Source of the DNA: Dyella jiangningensis
GTDB taxonomy: Bacteria > Pseudomonadota > Gammaproteobacteria > Xanthomonadales > Rhodanobacteraceae
Length of the DNA: 64,000 bases
Direction of reading: 5' to 3'
NCBI RefSeq assembly: GCF_003264855.1
Contig: NZ_NFZS01000004.1
Span: 682,001 to 746,000 of the forward strand
Shown: one piece after another, positions 50,574 to 59,368 of the stretch
How the letters are laid out: each line of letters opens with the position of its first letter
Position numbering within the stretch: position 1 is the stretch's first letter
Position numbers and translations under genes: made by a program
Notes under the pieces: model-generated
Told to the model about the DNA's origin: nothing
Database searches by the model: none
Seen by the model: the letters and a program-made list of their open reading frames with translations, nothing else

Positions 50574-51665
50574 TACCCCGCCCGTCACCACGGGCGCCCG
50601 GCCGCCGGGCACGTGGATGGCCTGCCCGTAGCGGCGACGCAGCGTGCCGACACGCTCGACGTAGACCCGGGTTTCGTCATACGGCGGCACCCCGTTGTAA
50701 CGCTGCACGGCGCCAGGCCCCGCGTTGTAGGCGGCGGCAGCCAATTGCTCGTTGCCATTGAAGGTGCGCAGCAGCAGGCCGAGGTAGCGGGCGCCGCCCC
50801 GGATGTTCTGCGCGGTATCGAAGGCGTCCTTGACGCCCATGTCGAGCGCCGTACCTGGCATCAGCTGCATCAGGCCCTGGGCTCCCTTGATGGAAAGCGC
50901 GCGGGGATTGAATGCGCTTTCGGCATGGATGATCGCGCGCAGGAAGGCCTCATCAACGCCAGATTCCTGGCTGGCGAGCTGGATCACATCCGCGTACGCC
51001 GCAAGATTGAGCGCGACCGAATCCCAGCGGATGTTCGAGTGCAGGTTGCAGGCCACGCAGGTGGCGATATAGGTGAACAGCATCGTCACCGCTGGCCCCT
51101 GCGCCCCCGCCGGGCGAAGGTTGGTGTATTCCACGCTGCCGTCCTTGCGGACGATGCGATAGACCGCGCCGCGTAATACACGGTCGCCATCCGCGGATAC
51201 GTCCGCCACCGGCTTGTCGGGCACGGAACGGCTGCGGGCCGGGCTGGTTTCGCTGTAGCTCCACTGCCCCGGTTTGCCATCGGGAGCACGGGATGGCGGC
51301 ACGCGGCGCGCCGTGGTTTCCACGGAATCCTGCACCCAGGCCAGGGAGGTTACCGGCGGCGCCACGGTCGGCGCCTTGGTCGCGGACGTCCCGACCGAAC
51401 CCTGGACGCCCGAAAGCGTCGGTGCCGGCGCTTTTGCCACCGTTTTGCGACGCACGGGCTCGGGCGCACCGGCAATCCGGGTGCAGCCCTGGTAGCCCAC
51501 CGCGCTGCTGCTGAACACCACTTCGCCGGACGTCCCGCTGCAGCGATAAAGAGCGCCCGCGTGGCTGGCGGCGGCCGGGCCAAGCAGCCCCAGCATGAAG
51601 ACGCAAACGGCCGCCAGCCGCCGAACAGCCGGGTCATGGATCCATGGCAAAAGCCGCCGGATCAC
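50559..51665 (-). CDS. Lytic transglycosylase with N-terminal DUF4124 domain
   Basis: Encodes about 368 residues from a tentative GTG at 51665; the start is uncertain. A hydrophobic signal sequence (AAVCVFMLGLLGPAAASHAGA) precedes a DUF4124 segment (ALYRCSGTSGEVVFSS) and a long Pro/Ser/Thr-rich linker. The C-terminal SLT domain (~235-345) has catalytic Glu in IIHAESAFNP, then GAQGLMQLMPGTA and AAAYNAGPGAVQRY. It cleaves murein glycan strands with formation of 1,6-anhydromuramic ends. It overlaps the end of the DegS-like gene. Confidence 0.9.
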   Translation of the reverse strand: MIRRLLPWIHDPAVRRLAAVCVFMLGLLGPAAASHAGALYRCSGTSGEVVFSSSAVGYQGCTRIAGAPEPVRRKTVAKAPAPTLSGVQGSVGTSATKAPTVAPPVTSLAWVQDSVETTARRVPPSRAPDGKPGQWSYSETSPARSRSVPDKPVADVSADGDRVLRGAVYRIVRKDGSVEYTNLRPAGAQGPAVTMLFTYIATCVACNLHSNIRWDSVALNLAAYADVIQLASQESGVDEAFLRAIIHAESAFNPRALSIKGAQGLMQLMPGTALDMGVKDAFDTAQNIRGGARYLGLLLRTFNGNEQLAAAAYNAGPGAVQRYNGVPPYDETRVYVERVGTLRRRYGQAIHVPGGRAPVVTGGVSAIQ

Positions 51666-51973
51666 GACGTTCGCACCGGTCGCGGCATCGTGACCACGAC
51701 GCGACCCCGGCCCAACACACCCATACCCCCCCCTTCTTGATGCATCCCGCCCCGCCTGGACGGTGGCAGGCACGTCGCAGTGTGCCCCCGGCCAAGGCAT
51801 GAGCCAAGTGGCACCTGGCCATTTCGTGCGGCAGGGCAAGCTTGCCGACCTCGCAGGCGTTTCAGGCATGCAAGTATCTGACCAAGCTGGCTCTTCGGGT
51901 GGCAGGCGCAAAGCGGGGAGCGTAAACTGTGCGGTTCGGCGATCTTCCCGCCGCCAAGCGAACGACGGTACCA
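51666..51973. other. Intergenic region upstream of the transglycosylase
   Basis: About 310 bp, including a C8 run near 51724. No protein or RNA gene was recognised. It presumably holds the transglycosylase promoter on the minus strand and, on the plus strand, anything driving miaB through the adjacent palindrome. Confidence 0.4.
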
Positions 51974-52240
51974 AGAGCCTGTTTAATGTCTTTCCATAGT
52001 CTGCGTTGTGCACAAATGGCCACCAGGGAGTGGACTGTGGCGCAGCGCCTGACTGGCTGTCAGGTCAAGCCGCAGGCCGCTCTCTGGTGGCCATTTGTAC
52101 ACAACCCAAAGGGCTGGGCCTGTGTGCCCACCATCCAGCGTCATCACTCAGCCGTGTATCGACATACACTCCATCATTCTTCCTTGGCCGGCGGGCACAC
52201 AGGCCCGGCGCAGACCATGGAAAGGCATTAAACAGGCTCT
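51974..52240. mobile_element. 267-bp nested palindromic (MITE-like) element abutting miaB
   Basis: The ends are a perfect 15-bp inverted repeat: AGAGCCTGTTTAATG (51974-51988) and CATTAAACAGGCTCT (52226-52240). It extends inward to 32 bp with two mismatches. Inside are two further hairpins: 24-bp arms at 52006-52029 / 52081-52104 (22 of 24 matching, TTGTG.ACAAATGGCCACC core) and 14-bp perfect arms GGGCCTGTGTGCCC (52116-52129) / its complement (52193-52206). The folded strand is a three-way cruciform. There is no internal ORF of significance. The right end is 6 bp from the miaB ATG, leaving no normal Shine-Dalgarno sequence. Confidence 0.8.
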
Positions 52241-52246
52241 CATCCC

Positions 52247-53590
52247 ATGACCGGCAAGCTTTTCATCAAAACCCACGGCTGCCAGATGAACGAGTACGAC
52301 TCGGCCAAGATGGCGGACGTGCTCAAGGCCTCGCATGGGCTGGAACTGACGCAGGACGAGTCCGAGGCGGACGTCATCCTGGTCAATACCTGCTCGATCC
52401 GCGAGAAGGCCCAGGAAAAGGTGTTCAGCCAGCTCGGCCGCTGGAAGGAACACAAGCAGGGCGGCAAGCCGGTGCTGATCGGCGTGGGCGGCTGCGTGGC
52501 CTCGCAGGAAGGCAAGGACATCATCAAGCGCGCGCCGTACGTGGACCTGGTGTTCGGCCCGCAGACCCTGCATCGCCTGCCCGAGCTGATCGAGGCGCGC
52601 CGCGAGAGCGGCAAGCCGCAGGTGGACATCAGCTTCCCGGAAATCGAGAAGTTCGACCGTCTGCCCGAGCCGCGCGCCGAAGGCCCCACCGCCTTCGTCT
52701 CCATCATGGAAGGCTGCTCCAAGTACTGCTCCTACTGCGTGGTGCCCTACACCCGCGGCGAGGAGATCAGCCGCCCGTTCGACGACGTGCTGGTGGAAGT
52801 GGCCCAGCTCGCCGAACAGGGCGTGCGCGAAGTGACCCTGCTGGGCCAGAACGTCAACGCCTATCGCGGCCCGACGCATGACGGCGGCATCGCCGACCTG
52901 GCCGTGCTGATCCACGCCATCGCGCAGATCGAGGGCATCGGCCGCATCCGCTTCACCACTTCGCACCCGCTGGAGTTCTCCGACTCGCTGATCGAGGCGT
53001 ACGCCAACGTGCCGCAGCTGTGCAACTTCCTGCACCTGCCGGTGCAGGCCGGTTCGGACCGCATCCTCACTGCGATGAAGCGCGGCTACACCACGCTGGA
53101 ATTCAAGCAGAAGATCCGCAAGCTGCGCGCCGTGCGCCCGGACATCTGCCTCTCCTCGGACTTCATCGTCGGCTTCCCCGGCGAGACCGACGAGGATTTC
53201 GAGAAGACCATGAAGCTGATCGAGGACGTCGGCTTCGACCAGAGCTTCTCCTTCATCTTCTCTGCGCGCCCCGGCACACCCGCCGCCAACCTCGAGGATC
53301 ACACCTCGTCCGAGGTGAAGCACGAGCGCCTTTCGCGCCTGCAGGCCAAGCTCAACGACAACGCCCGCAAGATCAACGAGGCGATGGTGGGCACCGTGCA
53401 GCGCGTGCTGGTGGAAAAGCCCAGCAAGAAGAACCCCAATGAATTCACCGGCCGCACCGAGAACATGCGCTTCGTGAACTTTCCTGGCCATGAGCGGATG
53501 ATCGGCCAGTTCATCGACGTGGTGATCACCGAAGCCATGAGCAATTCGCTGCGTGGCCGCGTGCATCTTGCCGATGAAGCCGCCGCTTGA
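52247..53590 (+). CDS. miaB: tRNA-2-methylthio-N6-dimethylallyladenosine synthase MiaB
   Basis: Encodes 447 residues. An N-terminal UPF0004 domain carries three Cys for the auxiliary cluster ([27 protein letters not shown]). The radical-SAM motif CSKYCSYC (~155-162) and a C-terminal TRAM domain follow. It methylthiolates A37 of tRNAs reading UNN codons. It is the first gene of a run with ybeZ-ybeY-corC. The usual ribosome-binding site is missing because the palindromic element ends 6 bp before the ATG. Confidence 0.97.
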   Translation: MTGKLFIKTHGCQMNEYDSAKMADVLKASHGLELTQDESEADVILVNTCSIREKAQEKVFSQLGRWKEHKQGGKPVLIGVGGCVASQEGKDIIKRAPYVDLVFGPQTLHRLPELIEARRESGKPQVDISFPEIEKFDRLPEPRAEGPTAFVSIMEGCSKYCSYCVVPYTRGEEISRPFDDVLVEVAQLAEQGVREVTLLGQNVNAYRGPTHDGGIADLAVLIHAIAQIEGIGRIRFTTSHPLEFSDSLIEAYANVPQLCNFLHLPVQAGSDRILTAMKRGYTTLEFKQKIRKLRAVRPDICLSSDFIVGFPGETDEDFEKTMKLIEDVGFDQSFSFIFSARPGTPAANLEDHTSSEVKHERLSRLQAKLNDNARKINEAMVGTVQRVLVEKPSKKNPNEFTGRTENMRFVNFPGHERMIGQFIDVVITEAMSNSLRGRVHLADEAAA

Positions 53591-53608
53591 GCTTGATGCC
53601 TCTAAAAG

Positions 53609-53769
53609 CCCCTCTCCCGCCGGCGACCGAAGGAAGTCCCCGTGGGAGAGAGGGGTTGGGGTGAGGGTAAGGGTCTTACCTCAAGTTCCAACTTTGGAGG
53701 GACCATCGGTCGGACGCTCCGGCCGCACCCTCATCCGCCTGCCGGCACCTTCTCCCGAGGGGAGAAGGG
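53609..53769. repeat. Dispersed imperfect palindrome, family A, copy 3
   Basis: The left hairpin CCCCTCTCCC...GGGAGAGAGGGG and right hairpin CCTTCTCCCGAGGGGAGAAGG face each other around a central segment containing CTTACCTCAAGTTCCAACTTTGG. It fills the miaB-ybeZ gap up to 29 bp before the ybeZ start. Confidence 0.75.
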
Positions 53770-53797
53770 TCCCTCCTCGAACTCTTCGACAATCCCC

Positions 53798-54784
53798 ATG
53801 ACCAACGGCCTTTCCCAACGCGACTTCGCCCTCGAACCTGAAGACAACGCCCGTCTTTCCAACCTGTGCGGCCCGTTCGACGAACACCTGCGCCAGGTGG
53901 AATTGCGCCTGGGCGTGGAGATCAATCATCGCGGCAATCTGTTCCAGGTGATCGGCGAAGAAGGTGCGGTACGTGCGGCCGAAAAGGTGTTGCACGCGCT
54001 GTATGCAACCACCGAGACCGAATCGCTCAACGGCGCGAAGATCAACCTGCATCTGGCCGAATCGGGCATCGAGGCGATCGTCAACGAAGCCGCCGAGGGC
54101 GCGCAGGAAGTCGCCATCAAGGTGAAGCGGGGCCTGATCAAGGGTCGCGGCCCCAACCAGGCTCGCTATCTGCACGCCATCACCACGCACGACATCAGCT
54201 TCGGCGTCGGCCCGGCCGGCACCGGCAAGACCTATCTCGCCGTGGCGAGTGCAGTCGAGGCATTGGAAGCCAATCGAGTGCAGCGCCTGCTGCTGGTGCG
54301 CCCGGCAGTGGAAGCCGGCGAGAAGCTGGGCTTCCTTCCTGGCGATCTTTCGCAGAAGGTCGATCCGTACCTGCGCCCGCTGTATGACGCGCTGTACGAA
54401 ATGCTCGGCTTCGAAAAGGTCGCCAAGCTGATCGAGCGCAACGTGATCGAGATCGCCCCGCTCGCCTATATGCGCGGCCGCACGCTCAACGATTCGTACG
54501 TGATCCTCGACGAGGCGCAGAACACCACCGCCGAGCAGATGAAGATGTTCCTCACGCGCATCGGCTTCGGTTCGGTGGCGGTGATCACCGGCGACGTCAG
54601 CCAGATCGACCTGCCGCGCCATGTGCGCTCAGGGTTGCGCCACGCCATCGAGGTGCTGCGCGGTGTCGATGGCATCAGCTTCACGTTCTTCACCTCGCGC
54701 GACGTGGTGCGCCATCCGCTGGTGGCGAAGATCGTGCGCGCCTACGAGGCGTTCGAGCAGGCCAACGAGGACCCGCCCAAGTGA
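53798..54784 (+). CDS. ybeZ: PhoH-like ATPase YbeZ (PhoL)
   Basis: Encodes 328 residues from the ATG at 53798. The N-terminal ~100 residues form a KH-like domain. The PhoH ATPase domain has Walker A GPAGTGKT (~142-149), [18 protein letters not shown], and Walker [11 protein letters not shown] (~236). PhoH-like proteins of this operon act with the endoribonuclease YbeY in RNA and ribosome metabolism. It is coupled to ybeY through a GTGA overlap. Confidence 0.95.
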   Translation: MTNGLSQRDFALEPEDNARLSNLCGPFDEHLRQVELRLGVEINHRGNLFQVIGEEGAVRAAEKVLHALYATTETESLNGAKINLHLAESGIEAIVNEAAEGAQEVAIKVKRGLIKGRGPNQARYLHAITTHDISFGVGPAGTGKTYLAVASAVEALEANRVQRLLLVRPAVEAGEKLGFLPGDLSQKVDPYLRPLYDALYEMLGFEKVAKLIERNVIEIAPLAYMRGRTLNDSYVILDEAQNTTAEQMKMFLTRIGFGSVAVITGDVSQIDLPRHVRSGLRHAIEVLRGVDGISFTFFTSRDVVRHPLVAKIVRAYEAFEQANEDPPK

Positions 54785-55248
54785 GCGTCGCGCCGTTGAC
54801 GCTGTCCCTGGGCTATGCGGCGCCCCGCAAGGGCGTGCCCTCCGCCGCCAGCTTCCGCACGTGGGCGGAGGCAGCGCTGCGTGGCGCCAGGCGCCGCAAG
54901 GCCACCGAGCTTTCCATCCGCGTGGTGGATGCGAAGGAGGGCCGCACGCTCAACCGCACCTACCGCGGGCGTGACTACGCCACCAACGTGCTGTCCTTTC
55001 CCGTCGAGCTGCCGCCGGGCGTGAAGCTGCCGCTGATCGGCGACCTGGTGATCTGTGCCCCCGTGGTGGCGCGCGAGGCGAAGGAGCAGCGCAAGCTGCC
55101 ACGCGACCACTGGGCGCACATGACGGTGCACGGCGTGCTGCACCTGCTGGGTTACGACCATATCGAGGATGCCGAGGCCGAGGCGATGGAGGCGTTGGAG
55201 ACACAGATTCTGGCCGGGCTGGGGATTGCCGACCCGTACGACGCCTGA
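54781..55248 (+). CDS. ybeY: Endoribonuclease / rRNA maturation factor YbeY
   Basis: Encodes 155 residues with a GTG start inside the ybeZ stop (GTGA). The zinc-binding motif [11 protein letters not shown] (~120-130) and [17 protein letters not shown] are diagnostic. It is needed for 16S rRNA 3' maturation and ribosome quality control. A family A repeat and then corC follow. Confidence 0.97.
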   Translation: MSVAPLTLSLGYAAPRKGVPSAASFRTWAEAALRGARRRKATELSIRVVDAKEGRTLNRTYRGRDYATNVLSFPVELPPGVKLPLIGDLVICAPVVAREAKEQRKLPRDHWAHMTVHGVLHLLGYDHIEDAEAEAMEALETQILAGLGIADPYDA

Positions 55249-55256
55249 GCTTCTAC

Positions 55257-55390
55257 CTCCCCTCCCCTCCGGGGAGAGGATGGAGGTGAGGGGCCAATCT
55301 CGCGGCACCCCTGCGTCGAAGCCGGCTCTGAATTGGCCTTACCGCGAGCACCCACCCCTCACCCTGCCCTCTCCCCGGAGGGGAGAGGGA
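55257..55390. repeat. Dispersed imperfect palindrome, family A, copy 4
   Basis: CCTCCCCTCCGGGGAGAGG on the left and CCCTCACCCTGCCCTCTCC...GGAGGGGAGAGGG on the right flank ~60 bp. It lies between ybeY and corC. The structure is the same as at 17776, 18741 and 53609. Confidence 0.8.
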
Positions 55391-55509
55391 GAAAAGCGCC
55401 GCGTTCCATCAGCACGGAAAAGCGGGCGCGGCGGCTTGTTCCTGAATCGTCACGTTTTTTCCGCTAGACTGGCCACTCCGCCCGGTTCCGGGCAGAGCTA
55501 ACAAGAGTA

Positions 55510-56358
55510 ATGAACGAGGACCCTGGCAGTACCAGCGGCCCGGCCCACCGCAAGTGGTGGGATCGACTGGGTCATTTGTTTTCCGGCGAGCCGCGCAACC
55601 GAAAGGAGCTCATCGAAGAGCTGCGCACCGCCCAGGCCAACGGCCTGATGTCCAACGACACCCTGACCATGGTCGAGGGTGCGATCAAGGTTACCGAGCT
55701 GAGCGTGGACGACGTCATGGTGCCGCGCACCCAGATCGTCATGGTGTCCGCCGAAGCACCGCTGCGCGAGATCCTCGAGATCGTGGTCGAGTCCGGACAC
55801 TCGCGATTCCCCGTGCACGGCGAGGACAAGGACGAGATCCTCGGCATCCTGCTGGCCAAGGACCTGCTGAAGTTCGTCGGTGACGGCGACCATTTCGACG
55901 TCCGCACGGTGCTGCGCCCGGCCGTACTGATTCCCGAATCGATGCGCCTGAACGTGCTGCTGGCGGAGTTCCGCCATACGCGCAACCACATGGCGTTGGT
56001 GGTGGATGAATACGGCGGCGTCGCCGGCCTCATCACCATCGAGGATGTGCTCGAGCAGATCGTCGGCGAGATCGACGACGAGCACGACGACGAGGAAGAA
56101 CCCACGCTGATGCACGAGCAGTCCGGCGGCGGCTGGCTCGTCAGCGCGCTCACGCCCATTGCCGACTTCAACGAACAGACCGGCGCCAGCTTCTCCGACG
56201 AAGAGTTCGACACGGTCGGCGGCATGTGCACCTCCGAGTTCGGCCACCTGCCGGAAGTCGGCGAGGAAATCGCCATTGGCGACTTCCTCTTCCACGTCAC
56301 CGAAGCGGACGATCGCCGCGTGCAGGCGTTCCGAGTTACCCATCGCCAGGAAGACTGA
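55510..56358 (+). CDS. corC: CorC/YbeX family CBS-domain protein
   Basis: Encodes 282 residues. A short N-terminus is followed by two CBS domains (VMVPRTQIVMVSAEAPLREILE ~66-120; VLIPESMRLNVLLAEFRHTRNHMALVVDEYGGVAGLIT ~130-180). An acidic linker (DDEHDDEEE) and the C-terminal CorC/HlyC domain (~205-278) follow. It has no membrane segment, as for the soluble YbeX type. It is linked to magnesium/cobalt homeostasis and, with the ybeZ-ybeY operon, to ribosome maturation. Confidence 0.94.
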   Translation: MNEDPGSTSGPAHRKWWDRLGHLFSGEPRNRKELIEELRTAQANGLMSNDTLTMVEGAIKVTELSVDDVMVPRTQIVMVSAEAPLREILEIVVESGHSRFPVHGEDKDEILGILLAKDLLKFVGDGDHFDVRTVLRPAVLIPESMRLNVLLAEFRHTRNHMALVVDEYGGVAGLITIEDVLEQIVGEIDDEHDDEEEPTLMHEQSGGGWLVSALTPIADFNEQTGASFSDEEFDTVGGMCTSEFGHLPEVGEEIAIGDFLFHVTEADDRRVQAFRVTHRQED

Positions 56359-56384
56359 TCGTGCATCGATCAGGCAGGACGCTC

Positions 56385-57638
56385 ATGCCCGCACCCTCAC
56401 AGTACCTTGGCCGCCGGCTGGCGGCGTTCTGCCTGTTTCTCCTGCTCGGCGTCCTTGGCTGTGCACCGCCTGCACAAGCGGGCATCGCCAATGCGCCGGG
56501 CGCCAACCTTGAAGTCTCGCTGATCACCTACGGTCCGGGAGACACTTATTGGGAACGCTTCGGCCACGACGCGATCGAGCTGCGCGACACGGCCAGCGGC
56601 GAGGCATTCACCTTCAACTACGGTGTATTCGACTTCGACGAAGCCGGATTCCTGCTGCATTTCGCGCGCGGAAGCATGCATTACCTCATGGATGCTGCGC
56701 CCAGTGATATCGACCAGCATTACTACATGGACGTTGGCCGTTCGGTCACTCGTCAACGGCTCGACTTCACCGCCGCACAAGCCGCCGACCTGCGCGACTT
56801 CCTCCTGTGGAACCTGCGCCCGGAAAACGTGCGCTACGACTACGACTACTACGCGAACAACTGCGCGACCCGCGTGCGCGACGCGCTGGACAAGGCGCTG
56901 GGCGGCACCCTGAAGAAGCAGCTTGAGGCTCGCCCTGCACGGATGACCTATCGCCAGCAGACGGCGCGCCTGATGAGCCAGCAGGCCTGGCTGATGCTGA
57001 TCCTCGACCTCGGCCTCGGCCCCTATGCGGATCAGCCGCTCAACGCCTGGCAGGAGAGCTTCCTACCGATGGTGCTGCAGGAAGACATCCGCAGCGTATC
57101 CGTGGCGAGCGCAGATGGCGGCGCGCATCCGCTGGTGCAAGACGAACAACTGGTCTCCGCCAACCGCCTGACGCCCCCGCCTTCCGAGGCACCGGATCTA
57201 CGCCTGCCGCTGGCCTTGGCCGGCCTGGCTTTCGCCGTAGCGCTCATCGCCACGCATCGGTTTGCATCGACTGTCTACGCACTGCTCGGCACGCTGTATC
57301 TGGTGCTGGCCGGCGTGGTCGGCGTCGCCCTGCTCATCCTGTGGACGCTGACCACCCATCACTCCGCCTGGGCCAACGCCAACCTGCTGCTGTTCAACCC
57401 GCTGGCATGCTTGCTGGTCGCCTCGGTATGGCGATCTCGGCGCGGAGCCGTGGACTCACGCATGGCCAACATGCTGATTGCACTTCAGCTGCTGGCAGTG
57501 CTCGCCGCATGGCTGTTGCACCTGCTGCCCGGCGTGGTCCAGCAAAACCAGCCCTGGCTGCTGTTCGCCATGCCGTGCTGGCTGGCGTTGGCTTGGTGCA
57601 TGCGCCGAGGTGCATGGTTGAGCGGCCGTACACGCTGA
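56385..57638 (+). CDS. DUF4105 (Lnb-like) membrane protein
   Basis: Encodes 417 residues from the ATG at 56385, with AGGA upstream. A signal peptide (~1-31, possible lipobox LGC) is followed by the DUF4105 domain (~40-270) with candidate catalytic His in RFGHDAIEL (~59) and Cys in YYANNCATRVRDAL (~160). Five or so membrane helices make up the C-terminus (~280-410). DUF4105 includes Lnb, a lipoprotein N-acyltransferase of firmicutes. In E. coli the gene after ybeX/corC is lnt, the unrelated Gram-negative enzyme, so this placement is intriguing. Activity here is inference. Confidence 0.75.
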   Translation: MPAPSQYLGRRLAAFCLFLLLGVLGCAPPAQAGIANAPGANLEVSLITYGPGDTYWERFGHDAIELRDTASGEAFTFNYGVFDFDEAGFLLHFARGSMHYLMDAAPSDIDQHYYMDVGRSVTRQRLDFTAAQAADLRDFLLWNLRPENVRYDYDYYANNCATRVRDALDKALGGTLKKQLEARPARMTYRQQTARLMSQQAWLMLILDLGLGPYADQPLNAWQESFLPMVLQEDIRSVSVASADGGAHPLVQDEQLVSANRLTPPPSEAPDLRLPLALAGLAFAVALIATHRFASTVYALLGTLYLVLAGVVGVALLILWTLTTHHSAWANANLLLFNPLACLLVASVWRSRRGAVDSRMANMLIALQLLAVLAAWLLHLLPGVVQQNQPWLLFAMPCWLALAWCMRRGAWLSGRTR

Positions 57639-57684
57639 ATGTGTTGTCGTTGCCGTGTCTTGGATGGCAGCGCATCATTCGCCC

Positions 57685-58701
57685 ATGTCGATAACCAAAC
57701 AGCCTGTACCCGCAGCCACCCCGTCAACGGGCATGGTCGTCAACTGCGTCGCCTATCACTCCGACGGCCGACGCATCGGCGATGTAAGCCTGGACGACAT
57801 CAGCGAAGTTCTCAAGCAACCCGATACGTTTGTGTGGGTGGGGCTGCATGAGCCGGATGCGGCGCTGCTGGACAAGATCCAGGAAGAATTCGATCTGCAT
57901 GACCTTGCGATCGAAGACGCCCAACATGCCCATCAGCGCACCAAGATCGAGACCTACGGCGACTCGCTGTTCATCGTGGTGCAGACCGCACAATTGGTGA
58001 GCGGCCATATCGCTTTCGGCGAAACGCACATCTTCCTGGGCGCCCGCTATCTTGTGACCGTTCGCCATGGCGCGTCGTTGTCCTATGCACCTGCGCGGCG
58101 CAACTGCGAGCACACACCGGAACTTCTCGCACTTGGACCCAGTTACGGGCTCTACGGCGTACTCGACTTCATCGTCGACAACCTGCTGCCGATCGTGCGG
58201 GACTTCCGCGAGGAACTGCAGGAGCTGGAGAAGGACATCTTTGCCGATACCTTCAATCGCAGCACCATCCGCCGCCTGTACGACATGCAGCGCGACCTGA
58301 TGACGCTGCGCCTGGCCGCGGCGCCGTTGCAGGACATCATCAGCCAACTCGTGCGGCTGCATCCACAACTGATTCCGGACGAACTCCGCGCCTATTTCCG
58401 CGACGTGTACGACCACGTATTCCGCGTCAACGAATCGATCAGCGCGATGCGCGAGATGCTCGCCGCCGCCATCAACGTCAACCTTTCGCTGGTGACGTTC
58501 GGGCAGAACGAAGTCATGAAGCGCCTGGCAGGTTACGCCGCGATGCTTGCAGCGCCTACGTTGATAACCAGCTGGTACGGCATGAACTTCGCGCATATGC
58601 CAGAGCTCAACAAGCCCTGGGCCTATCCCGTGATCATCGGGCTGGTGCTTACGATCGTGGGAACGATCTACATCATACTTAAGCGCAATCGCTGGCTTTG
58701 A
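57685..58701 (+). CDS. CorA-family divalent cation transporter (ZntB/CorA type)
   Basis: Encodes 338 residues from the ATG at 57685; an ATG seven codons earlier is also possible. A large N-terminal cytoplasmic domain is followed by two C-terminal membrane helices (~285-305 and ~316-333). The pore motif YGMNFAHMPEL (~301) contains the GMN signature. The periplasmic loop lacks the MPEL ending of CorA but has MPELNKPWAYP, close to classical CorA. It transports Mg2+, Co2+ or Zn2+; the ion cannot be told from sequence. Confidence 0.92.
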   Translation: MSITKQPVPAATPSTGMVVNCVAYHSDGRRIGDVSLDDISEVLKQPDTFVWVGLHEPDAALLDKIQEEFDLHDLAIEDAQHAHQRTKIETYGDSLFIVVQTAQLVSGHIAFGETHIFLGARYLVTVRHGASLSYAPARRNCEHTPELLALGPSYGLYGVLDFIVDNLLPIVRDFREELQELEKDIFADTFNRSTIRRLYDMQRDLMTLRLAAAPLQDIISQLVRLHPQLIPDELRAYFRDVYDHVFRVNESISAMREMLAAAINVNLSLVTFGQNEVMKRLAGYAAMLAAPTLITSWYGMNFAHMPELNKPWAYPVIIGLVLTIVGTIYIILKRNRWL

Positions 58702-59368
58702 CACGACCAGGGAACGACCGGGCCATTGAAGGATTGCCCCACCTCAGACACCGAAGCGCGATGCGAACGGTCTCGCGTCTGATGCCAGTCCGTTGCACCA
58801 CCGGTGCGATGGCACAGCGTCCTGCTTTTTAAGGAAAGGCCGGGGGTTTTTGAAGACACGCGCATGCCTGCCGATCCAATTCTCGCGGACGCCACGGCCC
58901 GCAAGTCGTGCCTGCTCCACATCGTCCGACTACCCAAGGACAGCAGCAATGCTGTGTACGCTACTGCCGTGCTGAGAATGGTAAGCCGCGCCCACCGGTC
59001 GGGAGCAGTATCGAAGCCCACCAGCTCTACAACCATGAACTCGGCCGCCAGATCCGCAGGCGAGGCCGCAACCAGAAGGCCGGTCAAGTGCCCCCGTGGC
59101 TCCTTGGATCAAGCCCATCGACTCAACCATCCGGCGCCATTGTCCGAGGCCAACAGCCACGTCAAGGAGGGGCGTGAAGAACACCGCAGTAAACATCAGG
59201 CTCATCACGGATGAAGCTCGTACTGCTTAGCCTATTGCTTGATCGTTGGTTCGCCGCTGCCTGAAATCTTCTAACATCGAGGTTTCATAAGCCGTCGATT
59301 CGCCTTCGTGGCCGATGACTCAGCCCGAGAGGCCATTGGAAGTAGGCCCTTCAATCGCGGGGGAACGC
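58702..59368. other. Intergenic region between corA-like and GT-C genes
   Basis: A 667-bp stretch. Apart from the possible decayed minus-strand gene, no gene, RNA or repeat was recognised. The base composition is closer to even than in neighbouring genes. The right end holds GGGGGA, the ribosome-binding site of the next gene. Confidence 0.45.
58830..59208 (-). pseudogene. Possible decayed small membrane protein gene
   Basis: On the minus strand an ATG frame from 59208 encodes a hydrophobic start (MMSLMFTAVFFTPLLDVAV) and then shifts at a run of five G residues near 59091-59096. The following frame continues as LTGLLVAASPADLAAEFMVVELVGFD and a membrane-like LTILSTAVAYTALLLSLG. Joined by a one-base indel, they read as one protein of ~125 residues that ends without conserved features. 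No family was recognised; chance reading frames cannot be excluded. Confidence 0.25.

Noticed and set aside
51763-51999. 78-codon plus-strand frame running into the palindrome
   Set aside because: It ends inside the repeat element, has no convincing ribosome-binding site and has no recognisable features.
58804-59214. 136-codon plus-strand frame before the GT-C gene
   Set aside because: It is Arg/Ser/His-rich, lacks a ribosome-binding site, and no family resemblance was seen.
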